The notes beneath the pieces were generated by a model, which was not told the DNA's origin, made no database searches, and worked only from the letters and a program-made list of their open reading frames with translations. From Saccharofermentans sp. (lineage in GTDB: Bacteria; Bacillota_A; Clostridia; Saccharofermentanales; Saccharofermentanaceae), in assembly GCA_024692105.1 (NCBI GenBank), contig JAILMZ010000145.1:1-14208 (forward strand): 14,208 bases of DNA, in the 5' to 3' direction. Positions 1 to 7,047 of this stretch are shown here, in pieces (position 1 is the stretch's first letter; each line of letters starts with the position of its first letter). The position numbers and the translations under genes are program-made.

Positions 1-270
1 GCTTATATCAAAAGGATATTCTTCGGGATCGAACATCTCGCCTTCGGGCGCAGTAACCTTTGAAGATTCTTCGGTTTCTTCTGACGTCTCTTCAGAAGTC
101 TCGGTCGAAGTCTCTTCTGTCGTCGTTTCAGATGTGGTGGCCTCTTCCGATGTTGTCTCGGAAGCTTCAGTGACTGCTTCGGTCGGTTCCGGCGTCATCC
201 CGCAAGAGGCGACGGCGAGCATTATTGCTGCTGCGAGTGCGGACACGGCGATCTTTATAAAATACTTCAT
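1..270 (-). CDS. Putative lipoprotein, C-terminus outside the window
   Basis: The first 90 codons of a protein that continues past the left edge. It starts MKYFIKIAVSALAAAIMLA, a typical signal peptide: two Lys, a hydrophobic core, then VASC with Cys23 as the predicted lipidated residue. Mature residues 24 to about 75 form a linker made almost only of Thr, Ser and Glu, followed by a more ordered stretch ending EYPFDIS at the edge. The linker would hold a globular domain away from the membrane; that domain lies outside the window, so no function can be assigned. The start is supported by a run of five G (minus strand, 281-285) ten bases upstream and by an extended -10 promoter further up. The signal peptide and linker design resembles that of the GH9 lipoprotein at the other end of the window. 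Surface lipoprotein is well supported; substrate or role is unknown. Confidence 0.8.
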   Translation of the reverse strand, partial: MKYFIKIAVSALAAAIMLAVASCGMTPEPTEAVTEASETTSEEATTSETTTEETSTETSEETSEETEESSKVTAPEGEMFDPEEYPFDIS

Positions 271-304
271 GTCAAATCTACCCCCATGTTTTTCCAATAA
301 TGTG

Positions 305-313
305 ATTATACCA
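305..313 (-). promoter_or_regulatory. Extended -10 promoter for the lipoprotein gene
   Basis: Read on the minus strand, the sequence is TGGTATAAT, a perfect TATAAT with the TGn extension, about 35 bases upstream of the lipoprotein ATG. No convincing -35 hexamer is seen at 16-18 bp, which extended -10 promoters tolerate. It lies just beyond the guaA terminator hairpin, so the lipoprotein gene probably has its own transcript. Confidence 0.55.
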
Positions 314-341
314 TCCCGGTATAGAATTCCTGATATGAAAG

Positions 342-362
342 AGCCCCTGTTTTCCAGGGGCT
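342..362 (-). terminator. Rho-independent terminator after guaA
   Basis: AGCCCCTG (342-349) and CAGGGGCT (355-362) pair perfectly over 8 bp around a 5-base loop. Read on the minus strand the stem begins about 15 bases after the guaA stop codon and is followed by a short, weak U tract (CTTTC). The stem is convincing; the poor tail means some read-through into the lipoprotein gene is possible. Confidence 0.7.
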
Positions 363-377
363 TCTTTACACTTAATC

Positions 378-1358
378 TTACTCGTACTCGACCGTAGCGG
401 TAGGCTTCGGCGTGTAGTCATAAAGAACGCGGTTGATGCCGGGAACTTCGTGTGTGATACGGTCAGTGATGCGGCACATGAGGTCGTAATCGATGGGCTC
501 TACCGTGACCTGAACAACGTCTGTAGTGTTGATCGCACGGACGATGCAGAGCCACTCGAAAGCTCTCTTGCCGTCCTTGATGCCTGTTGACTTGAAGTCG
601 GGAACGACAGTGAAGTACTGCCATACCTTGCCTGCGAGACCTGCCTTCTCGAACTCTTCGCGGAGGATCGCATCAGACTCTCTTACTGCTTCGAGTCTGT
701 CTCTCGTGATCGCACCGGGACATCTTACGCCGAGTCCGGGACCCGGGAACGGCTGACGGTATACCATGTTGTCGGGCAGACCGAGAGCGGAACCTACAAC
801 ACGGACCTCGTCCTTATAGAGGTACTTAACGGGTTCAACCAGCTCGAAATCGAGTTCCGGGGGAAGACCGCCGACATTGTGGTGAGCCTTGATGCCCTGC
901 TCGCTCTCAAGGATATCGGGATAGATCGTGCCCTGCGCGAGGAAAGAGATACCGTCGAGCTTTGCAGCTTCTTCTGCGAAGACCTTGATGAATTCTTCGC
1001 CAATGATGTGACGCTTCTGCTCGGGATCCGTAACACCTGCGAGAAGATCCAGGAATCTGTCTGTTGCATCGATGTAGATGAGGTTAGCCTTAAGCTCGTC
1101 CCTGAACACTTTGCATACCATCTCGGGCTCACCCTTGCGGAGAAGTCCGTGGTTAACGTGAACGCAAACGAGGTTGTTGCCGATGGCTTTGATAAGGAGC
1201 GCAGCGACTACGGAAGAGTCAACTCCGCCTGAGAGTGCGAGAAGAACCTTCTTGTCTCCGACCTGCTCTTTGATCGCATTGATCTGATCTGCGATAAAAT
1301 CGTCAGCCTGGGCTTTTGTTGTGATCCTTTTGAGGGATTCCGGTCTTACATCTGCCAT
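378..1358 (-). CDS. guaA: GMP synthase, ATP-pyrophosphatase subunit (no glutaminase domain)
   Basis: Converts XMP to GMP using ATP and ammonia, the last step of de novo guanine nucleotide synthesis in the cytoplasm. The 326-residue protein carries the PP-loop ATP-pyrophosphatase signature SGGVDSS at residues 43-49, the family motif VNHGLLRKGE near residue 70, the FPGPGLGVR segment, and a C-terminal dimerisation domain ending KPTATVEYE (usually KPPATIEWE or KPPGTIEWE). Bacterial GuaA is normally about 510-525 residues because a class I glutamine amidotransferase precedes this part. Here that domain is absent and no fragment of it lies upstream, so the protein matches the split arrangement best known from archaea (GuaAb). 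It would need a separate glutaminase or free ammonia. The ATG start has GGAGG (minus strand, 1366-1370) seven bases upstream. It is divergent from pyruvate kinase and looks monocistronic. Function is clear; the split state is certain only for this locus. Confidence 0.93.
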   Translation of the reverse strand: MADVRPESLKRITTKAQADDFIADQINAIKEQVGDKKVLLALSGGVDSSVVAALLIKAIGNNLVCVHVNHGLLRKGEPEMVCKVFRDELKANLIYIDATDRFLDLLAGVTDPEQKRHIIGEEFIKVFAEEAAKLDGISFLAQGTIYPDILESEQGIKAHHNVGGLPPELDFELVEPVKYLYKDEVRVVGSALGLPDNMVYRQPFPGPGLGVRCPGAITRDRLEAVRESDAILREEFEKAGLAGKVWQYFTVVPDFKSTGIKDGKRAFEWLCIVRAINTTDVVQVTVEPIDYDLMCRITDRITHEVPGINRVLYDYTPKPTATVEYE

Positions 1359-1431
1359 GTTATATCCTCCGGTTGTTAAAAATATTGACCTAATTATCTT
1401 ACAATATTGTGCAGAAGTTTGGGGTTACAAA

Positions 1432-1440
1432 TGATACAAT
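1432..1440 (+). promoter_or_regulatory. Candidate extended -10 promoter for pyk
   Basis: TGATACAAT gives a TGn extension and TACAAT (5 of 6 to TATAAT) about 40 bases before the pyruvate kinase start. There is no recognisable -35 at the usual distance. It sits in the 122-base divergent intergenic region shared with guaA, whose own promoter I could not identify with confidence. Confidence 0.45.
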
Positions 1441-1480
1441 CAGACAAAACTTTTAATAGCACAAGGAGTCCTTAGAATAT

Positions 1481-2896
1481 ATGCGTAAGACCAAGATAAT
1501 CTGCACCATCGGCCCGTCATCCGACAACGCCGAGACACTGTCTCAGATGTTCGAAGCGGGAATGAACGTGGCAAGGCTCAATTTTTCGCACGGCACACAT
1601 GAAGAGCACCAGGAGAAGATCGACCTCATCAAGAAGGTAAGAAGCGACATGCACCTTCCCATCGCGATCATGCTCGATACAAAAGGTCCCGAATACAGGA
1701 TCAAGACATTCAAGGATCACAAGATAACTCTTAACGACGGCGACAAGTTCACGCTCACCACAGACGACATCGAAGGCGATGAGACAAAGGTAGCCGTCAC
1801 ATACAAGGAACTCCCCAACCAGCTCAAGAAGGGCGACAGGGTCCTCATCAACAACGGACTCGTTATCCTCGAGGTGGCAAACATCAGCGGCACTAATGTA
1901 GAGTGCGATGTTATCACCGGCGGAGTCCTGTCTGACAGAAAGAGCATGAACTTCCCGAACAAGGTCATGACCGGCGACTACCTGAGCGAGCAGGATAAGT
2001 CTGACCTTCTTTTCGGCATCAAGAATGACGTTGATTTCGTTGCTGCTTCTTTCGTATCCACCAAGAAGGACATGGAGGAGATAAGGACTTTCCTCGATAG
2101 CAACGGAGGCGAAGGCATCGAGGTAATCGCAAAGATCGAGAACCGTGCAGGCGTCGACAATATAGATGAGATTTGCGAGATCGCTTCCGGCATCATGATC
2201 GCAAGAGGTGACCTCGGAGTAGAGATTCCTTTCGTCGAAGTACCGAGCATCCAGAAGAGACTCATCAAGCGCTGCAGACTTCTTGGCCGCCGTGTCATCA
2301 CCGCGACAGAGATGCTCGAATCCATGATCACCAATCCGAGACCTACCAGAGCCGAGATATCCGATGTCGCGAATGCGGTCTATGACGGTTCTTCCGCGAT
2401 CATGCTCTCCGGCGAATCCGCTGCAGGCAAGTATCCTGTCGAGGCGGTAAAGGCAATGGCAAATGTTGCCGAGTACACGGAGGCAAACATCAACTATAAG
2501 GAAAGATTCAGGAAGCAGGAGTTCAAGATCAGGAGCAACCTCGACGCGATCTCACACGCTACCTGCGCAATGGCAGTCGACGTCAACGCGAAATGCATCG
2601 TCGTACACTCCAAGTCCGGCATCACTGCAAGGATGGTATCCAGATTCAGATGCCCTATAGACATCATCGGCATGACAACATCAGAACACATCTGGAGAAG
2701 ACTCAGCCTGAGCTGGGGCGTCATTCCGATCCTCAATGAAGAATTCAACTCAACTGACGTTATGTTCTATCACGGCTTCCAGGTAGCTAAGGACCTGATG
2801 CAGCTCCAGGAAGGTGACAATGTAGTCATCACCGGCGGCCTCATCAACGGAACAAACGGAAATACAAACACCATTAAGGTAGAAACAGTTCAGTAA
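1481..2896 (+). CDS. pyk: Pyruvate kinase
   Basis: Transfers phosphate from phosphoenolpyruvate to ADP, giving ATP and pyruvate, the last step of glycolysis in the cytoplasm. The 471 residues show the full family pattern: KTKIICTIGPSSD at the N-terminus, NFSHG (residues 34-38), LDTKGPE (65-71), IAKIEN with the catalytic Lys218, the metal and phosphate-binding segment RGDLGVEIP (242-250), ATEMLESM (275-282) and LSGESAAGKYP (309-319). A mobile B domain is inserted at about residues 72-165. The Glu in GPE is the residue associated with potassium-dependent enzymes (Lys in potassium-independent ones), so K+ activation is expected. The protein ends after the regulatory C domain; the PEP-utiliser extension of the longer Bacillus enzymes is absent. 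The start is supported by AAGGAG at 1463-1468, twelve bases upstream, slightly long spacing. No terminator is visible after the stop, so read-through into the transporter genes is possible. Confidence 0.96.
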   Translation: MRKTKIICTIGPSSDNAETLSQMFEAGMNVARLNFSHGTHEEHQEKIDLIKKVRSDMHLPIAIMLDTKGPEYRIKTFKDHKITLNDGDKFTLTTDDIEGDETKVAVTYKELPNQLKKGDRVLINNGLVILEVANISGTNVECDVITGGVLSDRKSMNFPNKVMTGDYLSEQDKSDLLFGIKNDVDFVAASFVSTKKDMEEIRTFLDSNGGEGIEVIAKIENRAGVDNIDEICEIASGIMIARGDLGVEIPFVEVPSIQKRLIKRCRLLGRRVITATEMLESMITNPRPTRAEISDVANAVYDGSSAIMLSGESAAGKYPVEAVKAMANVAEYTEANINYKERFRKQEFKIRSNLDAISHATCAMAVDVNAKCIVVHSKSGITARMVSRFRCPIDIIGMTTSEHIWRRLSLSWGVIPILNEEFNSTDVMFYHGFQVAKDLMQLQEGDNVVITGGLINGTNGNTNTIKVETVQ

Positions 2897-2923
2897 AATT
2901 TCTGTTTTCTGATTTGGTATGCA

Positions 2924-2992
2924 TATAATGTATAAATGACACACGATTGCCACATCGTTTGTGTTTAATTAAGTGTGTCTTAATAGTATAAT
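2924..2992 (+). promoter_or_regulatory. Promoter region of the four-gene transporter unit
   Basis: Two perfect TATAAT hexamers lie between pyk and the first permease gene, at 2924-2929 and 2987-2992. The second has a weak -35 (TTTAAT, 2964-2969) at 17 bp and would start transcription about 45 bases before the ATG. The first lacks a clear -35, but a transcript from it would begin right at the hairpin described separately. Which one is used cannot be told from sequence. Confidence 0.45.
2938..2979 (+). other. Imperfect inverted repeat / stem-loop ahead of the transporter unit
   Basis: GACACAC (2938-2944) is the exact complement of GTGTGTC (2973-2979), and inside it ACGAT (2943-2947) pairs with ATCGT (2954-2958) around a 6-base loop. 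The two helices overlap by two bases and are not strictly nested without a bulge, so they may be alternative pairings. No U tract follows, so it is not a standard terminator. It may be an operator or a 5' leader hairpin. Confidence 0.35.
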
Positions 2993-3042
2993 TCGATTGC
3001 ATCACTCAGATGCATGAGGATAATTTTAGGAAGTTAATAGTA

Positions 3043-4233
3043 ATGGGTCTTTCTGATAAGGAGAATGGTTCTTTCCCGAAGGAGACTGAGACGCGGGTGC
3101 GCCCGGGTTCGCAGCTGCCTGCCGAGGAAAAGAAGACTAAGGCTGCGCCTGCAAAGCGTGCGGCGTCTGCTTCTGCGCCTAAAGGCAAGAAACAGGCAAA
3201 GGTTAGAGCTCCCAATGCTCATAAGCCTGCAGACGAATCTGCCGGCAGATATGCAATGTCTGTTACACCCAAGGCATATGAGACGCTCGTTCCCGATGAC
3301 ATCCCGGAGTTTGAAGACACTCCTGAGAGACGCGCTCTTGTCGAGAAACGCAAGAAGGGACACTTCAGAAGAAAGCTAAGGGACTGGGGTATCTTCACAG
3401 GTTATCTCACACCGAGTTTCCTGGGAGTTCTCATATTCTTCTTCCTGCCTCTGATCCTGCTCCTTAAGACTTCGTTCCAGAAGTCTCCTACGAACGCAGA
3501 CTTCGTCGGATTCCGTAACTACGAGAGAGTCCTTACGAATGTCGCATTCGTTTCCGCATCCAAGAACACACTCACATTTGCTCTCATATCAGTTCCGCTC
3601 GCGGTAATACTCGCGCTGTTCCTGGCCATGCTCCTTAACTCGGGCCTGCCCGGAAAGTCGGTATTCAGAAGCATCCTTCTTAACCCGATGATGGTACCGG
3701 TCGCATCCGTCGTGCTCATCTGGCAGGTGTTCTTCTCTTACAACGGCGTCATCAACGGCTGGACGGCAGAACTGTTCCAGCTTGATAAGATAGACTGGCT
3801 CAAATCGCAATACGCACAGATAGTCATCATGTTGCTGTTCTTATGGAAAAACTTAGGTTACAACATGGTGCTCTTCCTTGCCGCGCTGAACGCGATCCCG
3901 GGTGAGATCCTGGAGTCTGCATCGATGGACGGCGCGGGTCCCGTCAAGCGTTTCTTTGCGATCAAGCTCCACTACCTGAGCCCGACGATCTTCTTCGTAG
4001 GCATCATGTCACTTATCAATTCATTTAAGATATTCAGGGAAGTATATCTTCTCACGGGCGACTATCCGTTCGATAACCTGTACATGCTGCAGCACTTCAT
4101 GAACAACAAGTTCACACAGCTCGACTACAGCATGCTCTCTTCGGGCGCCATAGTAATGTGTATCGCGATGATCATCATCGTCGGTGTACTGTTCTTTGCC
4201 GAATCCAAATTCGATTCGGATGTGGAGGAATGA
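3043..4233 (+). CDS. MalF/UgpA-like ABC transporter permease with long basic N-terminal extension
   Basis: One half of the membrane channel of a binding-protein-dependent sugar-type ABC transporter. From ATG 3043 it has 396 residues. Residues 1 to about 115 are hydrophilic: an Ala/Lys-rich low-complexity part (about 30-62, KTKAAPAKRAASASAPKGKK and on) and then a conserved-looking acidic and basic stretch before the first helix at about 117-142. Six helices follow. The cytoplasmic EAA loop that docks the ATPase is at about 288-313, with MDGAG and a following IKL-type segment ending in Pro. Typical family members are about 290-320 residues, so the extension is unusual. The start at 3043 is preferred to an in-frame ATG at 3010 because AGGAAG (3028-3033) stands nine bases before it, whereas 3010 has no ribosome binding site. 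The next gene starts three bases after its stop. No ATPase or binding protein is encoded nearby, so substrate and direction of transport are open. Confidence 0.88.
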   Translation: MGLSDKENGSFPKETETRVRPGSQLPAEEKKTKAAPAKRAASASAPKGKKQAKVRAPNAHKPADESAGRYAMSVTPKAYETLVPDDIPEFEDTPERRALVEKRKKGHFRRKLRDWGIFTGYLTPSFLGVLIFFFLPLILLLKTSFQKSPTNADFVGFRNYERVLTNVAFVSASKNTLTFALISVPLAVILALFLAMLLNSGLPGKSVFRSILLNPMMVPVASVVLIWQVFFSYNGVINGWTAELFQLDKIDWLKSQYAQIVIMLLFLWKNLGYNMVLFLAALNAIPGEILESASMDGAGPVKRFFAIKLHYLSPTIFFVGIMSLINSFKIFREVYLLTGDYPFDNLYMLQHFMNNKFTQLDYSMLSSGAIVMCIAMIIIVGVLFFAESKFDSDVEE

Positions 4234-4236
4234 TCT

Positions 4237-5292
4237 ATGGACGCAGAACTTAAAAAACAACGCAGACTGGCTGCCACAAAGGCAAGACGTAACATATTCA
4301 AAGAGACTGTCCACCCGAAGTCATACTTCGAGCTGATGACGGATTCCGAGCGTGAGGCATTCTTCGCAAGAGAGCGCAAGAGAAGTGCCACCGCGCTCAA
4401 GCAGAGAAAAGTAAAGAAGACCATCCTTACCGGAATAGGACTCCTGATCGCGGCTTCGATATCGCTGCTCGCGCTCGTTCCTATCTTCTTTACATTCCTT
4501 AACTCGTTCATGTCATCTGACGAGATCATCAACAATTACTCGGTAATCTTCCAGAGTATGTCCGGACACAATTCTTCCGGTGCGACTTATCTGTCACGCA
4601 CACCTGTTCTCAAGCTCATACCGGAAGAAGTAACTATAAAGCAGTACACGACGCTCCTGTTCATGAACCCGGCATACCTGTTCAAGTTCTGGAATTCGAT
4701 CGTGCTGACACTGCCAATCGTGGCAGGACAGATGGTAGTGGCGTGCCTCGCGTCGTACAGTTTCGCGAGATACAGGAAGAAGAGAAGAGAGGTGCTTTTC
4801 TTCTCGTACATCATCCTCATGCTCATGCCTTTCCAGGTCACGCTCGTTCCGAACTACATGATCGCGGATGCATTAGGTATCCTGAACACGTTCTGGGCGA
4901 TCATCCTGCCGGGTATCTTCTCGACGTTTGCCATCTTCCTCCTCACGAAATACATGAGGCAGATCCCCTCGGGATACATCGAGGCGGCAACGTTAGACGG
5001 TGCGACGGAGTGGCAGATCTTCACCAAGATAGCAATACCGCTCTGTAAGAACGCCATATTCGCACTTACGATACTTTTGTTTATCGACTACTGGAACATG
5101 GTTGAGCAGCCGCTCGTCCTGCTTACCGATACGGACCTTCAGCCGCTGTCGGTGTTCCTTGCACAGATCAACGAGCCGGAGATAGGCATCGCCTTCGCGG
5201 CTTCAGCAGTATATATGATACCGCCCCTTCTGATATTCCTCTGGGGTGAGGAATACCTGGTAGAAGGTATCTCGAGATCGGGAATCAAGTAA
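4237..5292 (+). CDS. MalG/UgpE-like ABC transporter permease
   Basis: The partner permease of the preceding MalF-like protein. It has 351 residues: a basic cytoplasmic N-terminus of about 60 residues, a first helix at about 62-88, then an extracytoplasmic stretch (about 90-150) longer than usual, then five more helices. The EAA loop is canonical: YIEAATLDGATEWQIFTKI (about 247-265) followed by an IPL segment, the surface that contacts the nucleotide-binding subunit. This shows that the pair expects an ATPase, most likely a shared MsmK/UgpC-type protein encoded elsewhere (inference). GGAGG at 4224-4228, inside the end of the upstream gene, is eight bases before the ATG, and the stop and start are only three bases apart, so translation is probably coupled. 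The C-terminus (LVEGISRSGIK) resembles the end of many carbohydrate permeases of this family. Confidence 0.9.
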   Translation: MDAELKKQRRLAATKARRNIFKETVHPKSYFELMTDSEREAFFARERKRSATALKQRKVKKTILTGIGLLIAASISLLALVPIFFTFLNSFMSSDEIINNYSVIFQSMSGHNSSGATYLSRTPVLKLIPEEVTIKQYTTLLFMNPAYLFKFWNSIVLTLPIVAGQMVVACLASYSFARYRKKRREVLFFSYIILMLMPFQVTLVPNYMIADALGILNTFWAIILPGIFSTFAIFLLTKYMRQIPSGYIEAATLDGATEWQIFTKIAIPLCKNAIFALTILLFIDYWNMVEQPLVLLTDTDLQPLSVFLAQINEPEIGIAFAASAVYMIPPLLIFLWGEEYLVEGISRSGIK

Positions 5293-5305
5293 CGGAGGAT
5301 CAAAC

Positions 5306-7036
5306 ATGAAGAACAGACGTAAGACAATTATCAGGATCATGGTGGCGTTCGTCGCCGGCCTCGCACTTCTGACGTTCTTTTCAAACACGATCATGAATGC
5401 GACCATTCCTAAGGTAATGGGTGAGTACGCGACCAGAGGCAACCTTGCATATACAAACACTGCCACCGGTACGATAAAGGTAGAGAATGAGACCAAGCTC
5501 ACCGGTGTCGAAGGCAGGGAGATCGAGAAGGTCCTCGTCACCAACTACGACAGCGTTCAGGCAGGCGATGTCATCGCCACGCTCAAGCCCGTCGAGAACT
5601 CCGAAGACCTCAAGACGCTTCAGGATAAGCTGACACAGCTCCTGCGTGATAAGGAATATGCAGAGAGATCGCCCAGCACGAGCGACCTGACCGCGTATGA
5701 GACTGCAGTCGACACTGCGCAGGATACTCTCACGGCAGCTCAGGAAGGCCTTACCGCTGCACAGAACAAGCAGGCGACGATCGATGCGGCTGATGCCACG
5801 ATCCTCGATCAGTCAGCGCAGCTTGCAACATACCAGTCGGCATTAGATTACGCTACAGGCGAGAAGGCAGTCATCGAAGATCAGATCAAGGACATCGACG
5901 ACGCTGTCAAACTCCTTTCCGATCAGCTCCTGATATATACCTCATACGGATATGCGATAACCACCGAGGAAGATACGGGATACTACAGATTTACCGCTTC
6001 AAACGGTGAGACCGAATCCACTCCGGTAACCACTGACCCGACGACATGGACAGACGAAGAGAAGATCAGGGATCTGTGCTATCAGATCAACCAGTACATC
6101 GATGCCAAGGCTCCGCTCCAGGCAGATCTCGATGAAGTAGAAGCAACCATCGCTGAGAACAGTTCCGCTGTAGCTTCCTGCGAACTCAACATCACGAATG
6201 CCGAGACTTCGAAAGAACTCGCAGAGGCTCTTCCTTCCGTATCCGATGCCCAGAAGGCGGTAGATTCCGCACAGACGAGCCTTACAAGCGCTCAGAAGTC
6301 GCTGTCAGATGCACAGGTCAATGCAGGCATCGAATATGACAAGGCTCAGGACGCAGCTGAAGACAGAGACAAGGAGATCGCTGAACTCGAAGTCGAGATC
6401 GCCGAACTCGAAGAGAAGATCGGACAGACTGAGATCAAGGCTACCGCTTCAGGATATGTATATAACCTTGTCCTCGAAGAGGGTACTGTCATGGAGAAGA
6501 ACCAGACGATCGGTTATATCATCCCTGAGACAGACAGAGAGTGCACAGCAACATTCAGCTTCCCTTCAGAAGTTGCTTCAAAACTCAGCATCGGAGACAA
6601 GATGGATGTTACTTCAGGTTATGTTGACTCATGCACGATCATCAACATTAAGCCCGATCCGGACAGCCCGAGAGATTATAAGCAGGTAAAGTGCACGATC
6701 GATGATCCGTATGCTTTCCCGGGAGAGTCCATTACCGTACGTGCTGACAAATCCAACAAGGATTACGAGTGCGTCATTCCGTCCAGCGCGGTCAACAAGG
6801 ATAACTCCGGTACTTTCGTATATCAGATCGTAGGTTCTTCCAGCCCGCTCGGTGACAAGTACACAGTTAAGCGTGTAGACGTAACCGTTGAAGATGATGA
6901 CGGAACATATGCAGCTATCTCCGGCGAGAAGCTCGATAAGGATGCGATGATCGTCGTACGAAGCGAGAAACCTCTCGAAGACGGAGAACGCGTGAGACTC
7001 GAAGACTTCGAATCCGATAAGAAAAAGAATTCCTGA
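5306..7036 (+). CDS. HlyD/MacA-like membrane fusion (adaptor) protein
   Basis: A single-pass membrane adaptor of 576 residues, normally a partner of exporters. One N-terminal helix (about 8-30) anchors it. The two halves of a biotinyl-lipoyl-like domain are at about 55-95 and 374-408; the second begins EIKATASGYVYNLVLEEG, the classic form. Between them lies a very long coiled-coil hairpin (about 98-370) rich in Ala, Gln, Asp and Glu, ending in clear heptads (EIAELEVEIAELEEKIGQ). The tip region (about 208-262) is not coiled coil; it is rich in Tyr, Thr and Trp and could be a contact surface. A beta-barrel (about 410-480) and a membrane-proximal domain (about 485-567) follow. A good SD (GGAGG, 5294-5298) is seven bases upstream. 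It sits 13 bases after the permease gene and 11 before the MacB-domain gene. A HlyD-type adaptor beside MalF/MalG permeases is not a usual arrangement; its partner is probably the next protein. Confidence 0.88.
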   Translation: MKNRRKTIIRIMVAFVAGLALLTFFSNTIMNATIPKVMGEYATRGNLAYTNTATGTIKVENETKLTGVEGREIEKVLVTNYDSVQAGDVIATLKPVENSEDLKTLQDKLTQLLRDKEYAERSPSTSDLTAYETAVDTAQDTLTAAQEGLTAAQNKQATIDAADATILDQSAQLATYQSALDYATGEKAVIEDQIKDIDDAVKLLSDQLLIYTSYGYAITTEEDTGYYRFTASNGETESTPVTTDPTTWTDEEKIRDLCYQINQYIDAKAPLQADLDEVEATIAENSSAVASCELNITNAETSKELAEALPSVSDAQKAVDSAQTSLTSAQKSLSDAQVNAGIEYDKAQDAAEDRDKEIAELEVEIAELEEKIGQTEIKATASGYVYNLVLEEGTVMEKNQTIGYIIPETDRECTATFSFPSEVASKLSIGDKMDVTSGYVDSCTIINIKPDPDSPRDYKQVKCTIDDPYAFPGESITVRADKSNKDYECVIPSSAVNKDNSGTFVYQIVGSSSPLGDKYTVKRVDVTVEDDDGTYAAISGEKLDKDAMIVVRSEKPLEDGERVRLEDFESDKKKNS

Positions 7037-7047
7037 CGGGGGACAAG

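Noticed and set aside
134..397. Plus-strand open frame at the left end
   Set aside because: It is the antisense of the lipoprotein signal peptide and linker, whose Ser/Thr/Glu codons give an Ala/Ser/Val-rich shadow, and it runs through the terminator.
1401..1410. Perfect 10-bp palindrome ACAATATTGT between guaA and pyk
   Set aside because: About a dozen 10-bp palindromes are expected by chance in a window of this size, and it lies outside the pyk promoter core; no known operator matches.
2891..2915. Possible terminator after pyk
   Set aside because: Only a 3-bp CAG/CTG stem with weak A-T pairs can be drawn, with no following U tract.
3010..3042. Upstream in-frame ATG of the first permease gene
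   Set aside because: No ribosome binding site precedes it, while ATG 3043 has AGGAAG at nine bases. The extra 11 residues would add nothing recognisable.
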